DNA from: Ferrovaceae bacterium
GTDB taxonomy: Bacteria; Pseudomonadota; Gammaproteobacteria; Burkholderiales; Ferrovaceae
Reading direction: 5' to 3'
DNA length: 64,000 nt
Assembly (NCBI GenBank): GCA_027311025.1
Contig: DAICZS010000001.1
Span: 62,001 to 126,000, forward strand
A program made the position numbers and the translations under genes. Of this stretch, positions 28,012 through 36,237 are shown piece by piece. The stretch's first letter is position 1, and each line of letters opens with the position of its first letter. The notes below the pieces were generated by a model. It ran no database searches and had not been told where the DNA came from. It saw nothing but the letters and a program-made list of their open reading frames with translations.

Positions 28012-29053
28012 TTTGCCTGATTTCACGCATGACGGTATCCACGCTGAGTTCGTCCAGACATTGGCTATGGCTGTACCTGTTCTTTTCACAGCCCTCCTCC
28101 CGGCAGGGCACACAGGCCCCCTCTCCCTGAATCAAACTGACGTTGCCCGACCGTTGTGATCCCTTCATGTGCCAGGGGCTTTCGTCGCGCGCGTGGCTGG
28201 ATGGCCATGGGCCCCATTTGACGGGGTTGGATGGGCCAAACAATGCAAGAGTGGGAATGCCAACGGCAGCCGCAATGTGTGTGACCCCGGTGTCAGGTCC
28301 CACAAACAGGGTGGCCCGGGCAAGCAGATCCGCCGTCTGTGCAAGGCTCAGTGTGCCGCACAGGTTGATGGCATCGCTGGCTTCGGCAATTGCGTCTACA
28401 TACTGCCGTTCTTCAACATCGGGGCCGCCCGTCAGAACAACCTGAAACCCTTCAAGGCCAAGTTCGTGGGCGAGTGCCATCCAGTTGGTTTGCGGCCACA
28501 TCTTGTAGCTGAATTTTGGATAGGGGTGAAGTACCACATAAGGTTTTTTTCCGAGCACGCCCGGGATGGCTCCGCCTGCCGTCGGTGGAATCACCCGGTA
28601 TTGTTTTGCCACGCCCAGAAGGTCCAGTACCTTGAGGCCCATGGACACGGTGTGCGTATGCAGGTCGTCAAACAGCAGTCGTTTGCCCAGCAGCCGCGTT
28701 GAAAGCCAGGCACTGTGGGCGTTGTACAAACCAGCAGAACGTTTTCCGGCAACGAAACAGTACCATCGCGCGCGATCGGAAGAGACGGTGGTCAGTGCGA
28801 CATCATAGCGTCGCCACAATAGGGAGAACTCCTTCAGTCGGGCAAGGAAACCTGCGCGATGGGGAACGATCCTGATGTGGTCAACATCGGGGTTGCCCTC
28901 GAGAACGCCTTCCATGCCACGCAGGACCATGACATCGATTGTTGCTGCAGGGTCGGCTTCGCGGATGGCGCGAATGACGGGTGTGGTGAGCAGTACATCC
29001 CCGATACGCAGGGTGCACACGACCAGATATTGCTTGCGATAAGGGGTCTTCAT
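27944..29053 (-). CDS. Glycosyltransferase family 9 (heptosyltransferase-like)
   Basis: A 369-residue protein of the WaaC/WaaF/RfaF type that adds heptose or a similar sugar to lipopolysaccharide core. It shows RIGDVLLTTPVIRAI near the N-terminus and the donor site FVGPDTGVTHIAAAVGIPTLALFGPS in two blocks. The end carries a Cys cluster (GACVPCREEGC, then SQCLDEL) seen in a subset of these enzymes. I chose the ATG at 29053; a TTG at 29065 is also open. A large inverted repeat sits immediately before the ATG. The 3' end overlaps the acyltransferase gene on the other strand. Confidence 0.85.
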   Translation of the reverse strand: MKTPYRKQYLVVCTLRIGDVLLTTPVIRAIREADPAATIDVMVLRGMEGVLEGNPDVDHIRIVPHRAGFLARLKEFSLLWRRYDVALTTVSSDRARWYCFVAGKRSAGLYNAHSAWLSTRLLGKRLLFDDLHTHTVSMGLKVLDLLGVAKQYRVIPPTAGGAIPGVLGKKPYVVLHPYPKFSYKMWPQTNWMALAHELGLEGFQVVLTGGPDVEERQYVDAIAEASDAINLCGTLSLAQTADLLARATLFVGPDTGVTHIAAAVGIPTLALFGPSNPVKWGPWPSSHARDESPWHMKGSQRSGNVSLIQGEGACVPCREEGCEKNRYSHSQCLDELSVDTVMREIRQIRAAQSGLSPVPAPAAGVNPLP

Positions 29054-29090
29054 ACGGTCCGCCAATCTATCATAGATTGGCGGAGACCGT
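29054..29090. repeat. 37-base near-perfect inverted repeat
   Basis: Positions 29058-29070 and 29072-29084 are perfect reverse complements (13 bp) around a single central C. With a two-base bulge (29084-29085 region) the pairing extends to the outer arms ACGGT (29054-29058) and ACCGT (29086-29090). It lies between the phosphoesterase stop (29108) and the ATG of the GT9 gene (29053). There is no T-run on either side, so an intrinsic terminator is unlikely; an operator or a structured leader hiding the ribosome site is possible. Confidence 0.8.
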
Positions 29091-29107
29091 CCGGCGCTGG
29101 TGCGTGA

Positions 29108-30811
29108 TTACAGCGGTGCCGGGGTTTGCTTGAGGATGACGGGCGGGGTGTTCAGTGGCGTGCCAAACGTCGTGTCGAGGTAGAGCGGTGCAACGTTGCC
29201 AGTGCCCGAGAAATTGAACAGGTTCATCAGGCTGCCGGCACTGGCATCAAAGGAGCCTCCACCAAGGCGCTGCCCTGCCAACCAGTTGTCTTCGATGAAA
29301 CGCACGATCGAGGCCTGGCTGATGGGGGTGTGGTCCACATAATTGGACTTGGCCCAGGGTGAGATTACCAGGAAAGGAATGCGCGTTCCGGGACCGCAAC
29401 GACCATTGACGGGTTTTCCGTTGACGCCCGCAAGCGGTGTACCGCTGCCGCAAATGCCCGCTCCATTCAACTGGTCGGCCTGACCATCGAAGGAAGGGCT
29501 GGTCGTTGTGGCAAATGCGTGGTCATACCAGCCGTCCGAGTCGTCGTACGTCACGATGACCGCTGTGTCTTTCCACTCCGGCTGCTGCTGCAAAAAGTTG
29601 ACCACCTGCGCAATGAAAGCCTGCTCGTCCAGTGGATTGGAGTAACCGGCATGGGCATCCTGGAACGCGGGCGCCTTGAGGTAGCTCACGGCTGGAAAGT
29701 TTCCGGCTTTCACGGCACTGAAAAAATCCTGCAAGTCGTATTGGTGATTGGCCGGATCCAGTGTCTTGCCATCTGCCTGGAAGGTATAGCCTACAGTCTG
29801 AACCGAGCTGGGGCGCGCATGCGTCGGGTTGGATGTGGATTTGTAATATTGAAACCAGTTGTGATGCGGGATGTAATCCGTGATGCTGGCGCCAACCACG
29901 GTGGAATAGGTGCTGAGTTTGCAGCCTGTCGTTCCATTGGCATTGGTGGCGCTCAGGTTGAAGCCGCCCATGAAGCCGCCCCAGGGAATGTTTGCACCAT
30001 TTAACAGGTCACCAATGTTTTTGCCGCTCATCATGATCTGGTCCGTGGTGCTGGAGCAGACATCGTAGCCAGGGTCCACGTCGTTGATCAGGGTATATCC
30101 GCCCTGACCATCGTTGATGTAGTAGGAATAGGCGGACAGCGTGAAAGGTTGTTTGGTGGTTGCCACCAGCTGGACGCCGTTGGTTTGCCCGGAAATGGCT
30201 TCAAGTGCACCGGGGGTGGAAGGGCCATAGGTGTCCGTAAAGGCGTTGTCGTTCATGGCAAAATGCTGCGCGTAGTTCCACAGTGCGGTAACGGTGTTGC
30301 CATCGTAATAGCCCATGACCTGACCGCTCGTCCCTGCCCCACCGACGCTGCCCGCGGTGGCATGACCGGCGTATTTTGGAAACAGATCCACAAGGCCATT
30401 ATCGTAGGCCTGTTCTTCCGCCGTGTAGGCATGATTCTGGTCCGCCGTTGCTGCCTGGGTGCGATCCAGGCGGAAAGGGTTGACGGCACCGGATCCATTT
30501 GCGGCATTCAGGAAGTTGGGATTGCTGGTCAGCAGGGCACCGGACAGTCCATTGACCGTGGGTGTTCCGGCAGCTGCGATGAAATGGGGGGACCCTGCAG
30601 GATTGGTGGCATTGGGATAGGTTGCAAAATAGTGATCGAACGAAACATTCTCGTTATAAATGACCACCACATGCTTGATGGGGGTTGCCGTCGTCAGGGC
30701 GGCGGCAGTGACGATCGGGGGTGTCGTGGCCGTGCTGCTGCTACCACCACAGGCAGCCAATGCAAGTGTCAGACTGGCGACAGACAGGGGCATGATAGGG
30801 ATGCGAAACAC
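29108..30811 (-). CDS. Secreted phosphoesterase (AcpA/phospholipase C family) lipoprotein
   Basis: A 567-residue exported enzyme of the PF04185-type phosphoesterases (acid phosphatases and phospholipases C). The N-terminus is a lipoprotein signal, with LTLALAACGG placing the lipobox Cys near residue 21. Catalytic-domain landmarks are TPIKHVVVIYNENVSFDHYF, TYGPSTPGALEAISG, YIPHHNWFQYY and TAVIVTYDDSDGWYDHAF, all matching the family. The GTG start at 30811 has a strong GGAGGT site 7 bases upstream. It would release phosphate from organic esters or lipids at the cell surface. No clear Pho box is visible in the 147-base leader (30812-30958). Substrate is not predictable. Confidence 0.85.
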   Translation of the reverse strand: MFRIPIMPLSVASLTLALAACGGSSSTATTPPIVTAAALTTATPIKHVVVIYNENVSFDHYFATYPNATNPAGSPHFIAAAGTPTVNGLSGALLTSNPNFLNAANGSGAVNPFRLDRTQAATADQNHAYTAEEQAYDNGLVDLFPKYAGHATAGSVGGAGTSGQVMGYYDGNTVTALWNYAQHFAMNDNAFTDTYGPSTPGALEAISGQTNGVQLVATTKQPFTLSAYSYYINDGQGGYTLINDVDPGYDVCSSTTDQIMMSGKNIGDLLNGANIPWGGFMGGFNLSATNANGTTGCKLSTYSTVVGASITDYIPHHNWFQYYKSTSNPTHARPSSVQTVGYTFQADGKTLDPANHQYDLQDFFSAVKAGNFPAVSYLKAPAFQDAHAGYSNPLDEQAFIAQVVNFLQQQPEWKDTAVIVTYDDSDGWYDHAFATTTSPSFDGQADQLNGAGICGSGTPLAGVNGKPVNGRCGPGTRIPFLVISPWAKSNYVDHTPISQASIVRFIEDNWLAGQRLGGGSFDASAGSLMNLFNFSGTGNVAPLYLDTTFGTPLNTPPVILKQTPAPL

Positions 30812-30958
30812 TCGGGGTACCTCCAGGTGCTTTGAGTGAGAAATGTGGGGTGCAAGTCACAGAAAGCGCATCTGCTTGCGAGGCAGACTATGAAGGTCGT
30901 AGATGACACGATGATGAATCGGCAGGGTTGCAAACGCCAACGCTATCAGGAAGATCGA

Positions 30959-32527
30959 TCAGTATAAATCGAAGAAGGCCCTGGCAGCCACGGTGCAATA
31001 AGGTTCTTCTGCGGTGTGGTAACCCTCCAGTCCCAGCAGCAGGATCAATTTGTCGACGGCATTATGATACTGATGGTTGACAAAGGCTGACTGTACATCC
31101 CGGGCAACGCGTTGCATCGTGCTGCCCTGGCTATCGGACAACCCCTGACTGGTGAAGGTGCCGGGCGTTCCACGGGTGTCGAGGTCCAGGGTGGCGAATC
31201 GCAAAGACGGATCATGCCTGGCCTGAAAATCCAGCATGGCGGACATTGTCCCCGTACCCTGATTCCAGAAGACTTCAGGATCCCTGTTTGCTCCGCACAT
31301 CAACAGGGGTGATCGGGGCACATAGTTGCGCAGGTCGTTGGCTTTCAGAAGCTGCCGCATGGGATTATCCGGGTGCTCCGGTAAGGTGGGCAGATGGTCA
31401 TTGAATTCCGGTCTTGAGCCGTCAAGAGGTGCTGCGCCATCCGGATGGTTGAGGATGTCGGTGACATAGGCCTCGCGAAAATCGGTACTGACCAGATAAT
31501 GGGTGGGATCAAACCAGATGGCGTTGAGCAGTCCCTCGTGCAAGGCATCAATGTTGTCATAGCCCGTTGGAGGCGTCTGGAACACGGCAGTCATGGGGAT
31601 TTTTCCTTCACGAACCAGCGTGTCAAAGTGAGCCTGGTCTACGGCACCGGGAAATAATGTGGGCGCATCGGCAAACATCGGATTGAATATCGGGGTAAGG
31701 TCTATCTGATGACGGGGTAGATGGGCGTAGGAGTTGGCAATCATCGAAAGATAGACCGTGGCGCCAAAATTTGGGTGGCCCAGGAATACTTCATCACCCG
31801 CCGCCGCCAATGCATAGGGTCCTGACATGGGGGCACCGGCTGTTGCCGGGTGTTGCCGGGCGTCCAGCGCCTTGAGCGTGGCCATGGCGACATAACCGCC
31901 CTGCGAGTATCCGGTGACAAATAATTTACCGTTGTCGCGGGTGCCGTTATCGAGCAGATCCAGCATCTGTCGGCCTGCGTTGAGACCATCCAGCATGTCC
32001 TGTGCCTGCTGCCTTTCGTTGAGATAAGGGGCATAAGGCAGTCGGGAGAGGTCGTACCCCGCATAATTTGGCGCGATCACGATGTAACCCTGAGCCGCAA
32101 AAATCAGGGCGAGGCGCGTGGCGGCTGAGTAAGCAGGATTTTCAGGGGCAAGGACTGCCGAGAAATCTTCGGCGCGGTCGATGGCAGTACCGTGGGCATA
32201 CAACACGATTGGTCTTGATCCGTGGCATTGCGGTGCTGTCCCTGTGGGGGTCATCAGCGCCGCGGAGGCGTTGGTGGCCTCTTCTTCACCACCTACAGTG
32301 GCATATTCAAACTTGCTGACCGTAACGCCACAAACGGGAACCTTGAACAAGGCTTGCTGGTCATCAGGAAACTGGCTGAGCCACTGGGTTTGCAAGGCTG
32401 CAGGGTCCAGCGAGGCGACCGCATGGGCAACCCTGGTGATCAGGGTATCGTGGGTGCCGCTGAGTGGAAGTGTGCTGCCCGCATGGGTGTGAGCAGAAAT
32501 GCTCATGAGGGCCAGCAAGGCCAGCAT
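30959..32527 (-). CDS. Exported alpha/beta hydrolase (lipase/esterase-like)
   Basis: A 522-residue putative secreted hydrolase. The N-terminus LALLALMSISAHTHAGS looks like a signal peptide with cleavage after AHA. The fold has RPIVLYAHGTA (oxyanion-hole region), GYIVIAPNYAGYDLS, and the nucleophile elbow TGYSQGGYVAM with the catalytic Ser near residue 209. The closest recognisable type is the secretory lipase/prolyl-oligopeptidase-like group; the substrate is unknown. It lies between the phosphoesterase and the HD-GYP gene on the same strand with spacers of 147 and 188 bases, so it may have its own promoter. Confidence 0.78.
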   Translation of the reverse strand: MLALLALMSISAHTHAGSTLPLSGTHDTLITRVAHAVASLDPAALQTQWLSQFPDDQQALFKVPVCGVTVSKFEYATVGGEEEATNASAALMTPTGTAPQCHGSRPIVLYAHGTAIDRAEDFSAVLAPENPAYSAATRLALIFAAQGYIVIAPNYAGYDLSRLPYAPYLNERQQAQDMLDGLNAGRQMLDLLDNGTRDNGKLFVTGYSQGGYVAMATLKALDARQHPATAGAPMSGPYALAAAGDEVFLGHPNFGATVYLSMIANSYAHLPRHQIDLTPIFNPMFADAPTLFPGAVDQAHFDTLVREGKIPMTAVFQTPPTGYDNIDALHEGLLNAIWFDPTHYLVSTDFREAYVTDILNHPDGAAPLDGSRPEFNDHLPTLPEHPDNPMRQLLKANDLRNYVPRSPLLMCGANRDPEVFWNQGTGTMSAMLDFQARHDPSLRFATLDLDTRGTPGTFTSQGLSDSQGSTMQRVARDVQSAFVNHQYHNAVDKLILLLGLEGYHTAEEPYCTVAARAFFDLY

Positions 32528-32715
32528 TGCAAGTCGAGAGACTATTGCGCCTCCATGTCAATGTGGATGGATCTGGATATAGCGAAAAGACTTTTCCGCA
32601 TCGGACCAGCCTTTTGATTTCATTGTATCGTGTCCCGGGCAAGAGGATTCTGGATTTACATTCTGTAATTCGTCCGGGGAGTGCCACGAAACACCAGAGT
32701 CCCACAGGGTCAGAA

Positions 32716-33987
32716 TTATTTGAGCCAGGAGAGCAACGCTTCGTATTTCTGGTCTCCGATCTCTTCGGGGAGGTTTGGAAAAATCCGGTGAAGCTCTGTA
32801 CTGATGCCCCGACGATGCCAGTCGGCTTCTTTCAACACTGCCGTCGCTTCGGACTGCAATGCAGGCTCTTCCGAAAGAATGGATTGCGCCGCCCCAATAT
32901 TGGCCGGATCCAGTCCCGCGCGATTGAGATAGATTTCGAGCAGGCGGACGCGCCGGTCTAGCAGTGACAGCAGCGATTCAGATCGACCCTCAAGCTGTGG
33001 GCGGATTTCTCCACGCCAACTATCCAGAAACTGGATAATGCCACCCAACAGCGCTTCGGCGTTTTGGGAAGGGATATCCTCACCACCACCGTCCTTGTGG
33101 TTTTTGGATAACAGGTTTGCCATTTCAAGACCTACGGTATTGATACCCTGGTCAAATTTGTGCGCAACCAGGCGAAGAATGACGCCCAGGCCTTCTGGAT
33201 TGGCGCAACGCCCATTCGCGTCGAACTGACTTACGAACGTATCGATGATCGCCATTGCAGGGGAAAGCGAATGCAGCTCATCGGCTAACAATCCGGCCGG
33301 GTAGCCGCTGCCGTCAGCCCGTTCATGATGTTCGAGGACCAACCGGGCCGTTCCGTTTTTGTAGTCCGGAATGGTGGCTAACATGAGATAGCCGGTGACT
33401 GGATGCGTAAACATCTGTCGCCATTGCTCGGGATTCAATGGGCCTTCCTGATCCAGGATCGCAGGATCAATGTGGAGTTCTCCAATATCGTGGAAAATTG
33501 CGGCGCTCACCAGCATTTCCAGCTCACTGTCATCCAGCCCAATCCGGGCGCCAAACTGGAGTGCCAGGGCAGCAGAAATGCAGGCACTCGTGTATAGCCA
33601 GGGTATACGATCTTTCAGAATGGTCAGCTTGGTCGCTATGGTGGGATGAATGAACAGGTGCCCGGGAATCTGGTACAGGGCAGTCCTTTCACTGCCAAGC
33701 GATTGCAGGTCGGTCGAGCGGGCGACGAGATTGATGATGTCGCTTCGAATGCTGAATGCCGTCAATACGCCATCCACTAAAATGGATGCTTCCAGGGGCC
33801 TCAACAATTTGTGCGCCACCAGCCTGTCGAACACCCCCCGATTGATCGGCGCTCCTTTGGCAAGAAGCTTGATCCCGTTTTGGGAAAAAATATGTTCACT
33901 GGCTGAAACGCTTCTTGACTCTCCGGTCTCCGTCACATGGTGAATGAAGTACCGATCATCCTTTTGGGGCGTCTGGATTGGTTTCAT
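32716..33987 (-). CDS. HD-GYP domain phosphodiesterase
   Basis: A 423-residue signalling protein. The C-terminal two thirds is an HD-GYP domain, with the metal site FHDIGELHIDPAIL and the signature HHERADGSGYPAGL fully intact, so cyclic-di-GMP hydrolysis is likely. The N-terminal 110 residues show no recognisable sensor and no membrane segment, so the protein is cytoplasmic. Its ATG at 33987 overlaps the stop of the EAL/HDOD gene (ATGA), indicating coupled translation and a shared role. An upstream in-frame start at 34017 would lie inside that gene and is less likely. Confidence 0.9.
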   Translation of the reverse strand: MKPIQTPQKDDRYFIHHVTETGESRSVSASEHIFSQNGIKLLAKGAPINRGVFDRLVAHKLLRPLEASILVDGVLTAFSIRSDIINLVARSTDLQSLGSERTALYQIPGHLFIHPTIATKLTILKDRIPWLYTSACISAALALQFGARIGLDDSELEMLVSAAIFHDIGELHIDPAILDQEGPLNPEQWRQMFTHPVTGYLMLATIPDYKNGTARLVLEHHERADGSGYPAGLLADELHSLSPAMAIIDTFVSQFDANGRCANPEGLGVILRLVAHKFDQGINTVGLEMANLLSKNHKDGGGEDIPSQNAEALLGGIIQFLDSWRGEIRPQLEGRSESLLSLLDRRVRLLEIYLNRAGLDPANIGAAQSILSEEPALQSEATAVLKEADWHRRGISTELHRIFPNLPEEIGDQKYEALLSWLK

Positions 33988-35252
33988 GCGCCGCCACACC
34001 CAATGGAGTCCACCCATCCCAAAGCTTCAATCTGCAGTTGCAGCATGGCCGGCTCGCTCAGTGCTGCAGGACGCAGGGCGGCCACGGCAGCAAAATTGCC
34101 CAACTCCAGTGCCGTGACGAGACGCAGCAGCAATCCAAGTTCACCAGTTTGAGTCAAAAGCGTTTCGCGCATGTCGCTGGCGATTCTGATTTCATCAAGC
34201 AGATCCACCATGGGCATTTCGAAAAGCACGTCAAGCAGTGACAGCATGCCGGCCATGAACGCCTGATTCCGCTGTTCCTTCGAAGCGCCGAGATGATTGC
34301 AGATCAACTCCATCAGCTTTGCGCGCCCTGCGGCAAGCACCATCAACGGACTGGGCGTCGAGTCGGTCCCGTGCTGGGCAAACATCAAGATTTGTAGCCA
34401 GCGCTGCAGCGGCTCCCGGCCGAGCGCGAAGATGGCCTGTTGCAGCGAGGAAATCTGGAGCAATCTGCCGCTGGCGCTCGAATTGACCAGCCGCAACAGC
34501 TTGAAGGACAGCTCGGGGGCTTTGTGCAGCGTTTGCTCGATTTCGGCCGTGTCTGCACCAGTCGTCAACTGCTGTAACAGGCGCAGCAGGATTTGTTTGC
34601 TGGGGTCGGCGCGACGACCGCTCACAATCACCGGACGGGCGTAGAAATAACCCTGGAAGAGATCGAAACCGAGTTGTTTGCAATGCTCAGCCTCTACCCG
34701 GCAATCGACTTTTTCGGCAAGCAGTATTGGAGCGAGTTTTCGTAACTTGCGAACAGTATCTGGCAGCGCTTGCGCATCGATGGCTTTCAGGTCCAACTTG
34801 ATGATGTCGATCATTCCAGCCAGTTGCACATAGCTGTCACTGTATTCCGTAACATCGTCGAGGGCGAGCTGATACCCCAGTTTTTTCAGTTGTCGACAGC
34901 GCGTTGCGATTTCTGGGGTGATCTCGATCGTCTCGAGCAACTCGATCACGATCTGATTGGGAGGCAACACTTCCACGACGTCAGAAAGCAGCAGGTCGGC
35001 GTTGAAATTGATGAAACCCCGATGCTGGCCCAGCAAGGACTGGATACCCAACTCGGTAAAGCAACGGGTGATGACCGAAGCCGATGCAATGAGATCATCA
35101 AGGACGTCGGCACGCTCGGTTGCCCCATTTCTGAAAAGCAATTCATAGGCGACGATGCGCTGTGCACGGTCGAGAATGGGTTGTCGGCCAACGAAGAAAT
35201 GGCTTTCCTGAGGCGCTACCGCCTGTTCTTCATTCAAGGTCCGTTGCGTCAT
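33984..35252 (-). CDS. EAL-like plus HDOD domain signalling protein (YuxH type)
   Basis: A 422-residue protein of the YuxH family. The N-terminal domain resembles EAL phosphodiesterases (FVGRQPILDRAQRIVAYELLF), but EAL reads ELL, and the catalytic DDFG region reads LALDDVTEYSD, so it is probably not an active enzyme and may only bind cyclic-di-GMP. The C-terminal HDOD domain (about 205-400) has KAPELSFKLLRLVNSSASG and lacks a catalytic HD pair, as usual. I chose the ATG at 35252; the frame is open to 35306 without homology. It is coupled to the HD-GYP gene. Confidence 0.88.
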   Translation of the reverse strand: MTQRTLNEEQAVAPQESHFFVGRQPILDRAQRIVAYELLFRNGATERADVLDDLIASASVITRCFTELGIQSLLGQHRGFINFNADLLLSDVVEVLPPNQIVIELLETIEITPEIATRCRQLKKLGYQLALDDVTEYSDSYVQLAGMIDIIKLDLKAIDAQALPDTVRKLRKLAPILLAEKVDCRVEAEHCKQLGFDLFQGYFYARPVIVSGRRADPSKQILLRLLQQLTTGADTAEIEQTLHKAPELSFKLLRLVNSSASGRLLQISSLQQAIFALGREPLQRWLQILMFAQHGTDSTPSPLMVLAAGRAKLMELICNHLGASKEQRNQAFMAGMLSLLDVLFEMPMVDLLDEIRIASDMRETLLTQTGELGLLLRLVTALELGNFAAVAALRPAALSEPAMLQLQIEALGWVDSIGCGGA

Positions 35253-35428
35253 GTGTTGTTCAGCAGATGGCCACCAAAGTTCGCCACAAGAACAGCAGTT
35301 GGACAAAACCCGGTTGGGCTATGCCAAATTGGGGGCAAGCGCCCGGATGCGCGTTGGGCGTAAAATAATTGCGATGCCTCCGGAATTAACTGTAAACCAT
35401 GTCTCCGGAATGCACCACTCTGATGTGG
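35253..35428. other. Spacer between EAL/HDOD gene and tRNA-Arg
   Basis: No gene is visible in these 176 bases. Just after the tRNA 3' end (reading on the minus strand) CACCAC and GTGGTG (35413-35430) form a 6-bp hairpin without a T-run, which overlaps the CCA end. Two TCCGGA copies nearby form a second possible pairing. The spacer presumably carries the promoter of the minus-strand signalling pair; no convincing hexamers were found. Confidence 0.4.
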
Positions 35429-35505
35429 TGGCGCGCCCGACAGGAATCGAACCTGTGACCTTTGGCTTCGGAAACCAACACTCTATCCAACTGAGCTACG
35501 GGCGC
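35429..35505 (-). tRNA. tRNA-Arg (anticodon CCG)
   Basis: A 77-base tRNA on the minus strand including an encoded CCA. The acceptor arms GCGCCCG and CGGGCGC pair perfectly with discriminator G. The D arm contains GCTCAGTTGGATAGAG. The anticodon stem TTGGT/GCCAA frames the loop TTCCGAA, giving anticodon CCG, which reads the Arg codon CGG. The T arm has the usual GGTTCGATTCC. It stands alone, with no other tRNA nearby. Confidence 0.97.
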
Positions 35506-35580
35506 GTGCGGGAGTGAAACTCTAACAAAATTGAGGGGTTGCGTCCACCTCGCCCCGTGGTTCGGGCCGGGATCACGGAG

Positions 35581-35586
35581 TATAAT
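35581..35586 (+). promoter_or_regulatory. Candidate -10 element for the cytochrome c gene
   Basis: A perfect TATAAT lies 40 bases before the cytochrome c ATG, in the spacer shared with the divergent tRNA gene. The -35 region at 16-18 bases spacing is poor (GTGGTT/TGGTTC), so an activator may be needed or the hexamer may be chance. Confidence 0.4.
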
Positions 35587-35625
35587 TGCCCATTCAAACT
35601 TTCAATACCTGCAAGGATGCAGTTC

Positions 35626-36213
35626 ATGGCAAACACCAACGCCGGTTCAAAATTCTCCGTGGCCAGGTGGTTATTGATCCTGGCTCTCGTCGTTGTCGCC
35701 ATCGTGTTGATTCAGAACATGCTGGCACATCGTCAAAGCGCCGGCGTCGTGCCCCAGGATGCGGCGACCACCAAGGCGATTGAAGATCGCATCAGACCTC
35801 TGGGTGAAGTATCCATCGCGGCGCCCACACATGCCGCAACGCCAGTTGCCGTGGTGGCCGCCCCCTCCGAAACGCCTGCGGTAGCTACAGTTGCCCCTGC
35901 CACTCCTGTCACTCCTGCCACGACTGCCGTAACCGCTACCGAGCCTGCTCGTACCCAGACTGGCCCAGTGAGCAAGGTGGGCGAAAAAACCTTCAATACC
36001 ATTTGCACCGGGTGTCACAGTACCGGTGCGCTCGGCGCGCCCAAGCTGGGTGACAAGGCAGCCTGGGCACCCCGTATCGCCCAGGGTATGGAGGTGCTCT
36101 ACAACAGTGCACTCAAGGGCAAGAACAGCATGCCTGCCAAGGGCGGTAATCCCTCCCTGTCAGACGCCGACGTCAAGGCAACGGTGGACTATATCGTCGC
36201 TGCGTCCAGATAA
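35626..36213 (+). CDS. Membrane-anchored c-type cytochrome (c5-like)
   Basis: A 195-residue electron carrier. One N-terminal hydrophobic helix (WLLILALVVVAIVLIQNML, about 16-34) probably stays uncleaved as an anchor. A periplasmic linker of about 65 residues rich in Ala, Pro, Thr and Val follows, then a single haem domain with CTGCH as the covalent site and NSMPAKGG supplying the axial Met. The haem fold matches the cytochrome c5 group. ATG 35626 has AAGGA 8 bases upstream and is preferred to ATG 35617. It likely shuttles electrons to a terminal oxidase; the partner is not in the window. apaH follows after 24 bases. Confidence 0.9.
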   Translation: MANTNAGSKFSVARWLLILALVVVAIVLIQNMLAHRQSAGVVPQDAATTKAIEDRIRPLGEVSIAAPTHAATPVAVVAAPSETPAVATVAPATPVTPATTAVTATEPARTQTGPVSKVGEKTFNTICTGCHSTGALGAPKLGDKAAWAPRIAQGMEVLYNSALKGKNSMPAKGGNPSLSDADVKATVDYIVAASR

Positions 36214-36237
36214 TCGCCGCGCAGGAAGGAGGGGCCC

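Noticed and set aside
30812-30958. Possible Pho box before the phosphoesterase gene
   Set aside because: A loosely similar string is visible, but neither of the two direct half-repeats matches well enough to support it.
33984-35252. Calling the EAL-like domain an active phosphodiesterase
   Set aside because: The EAL and DDFG catalytic motifs are both altered.
35413-35430. CACCAC/GTGGTG hairpin after tRNA-Arg as a terminator
   Set aside because: The stem overlaps the tRNA CCA end and no T-run follows, so I do not call it a terminator.
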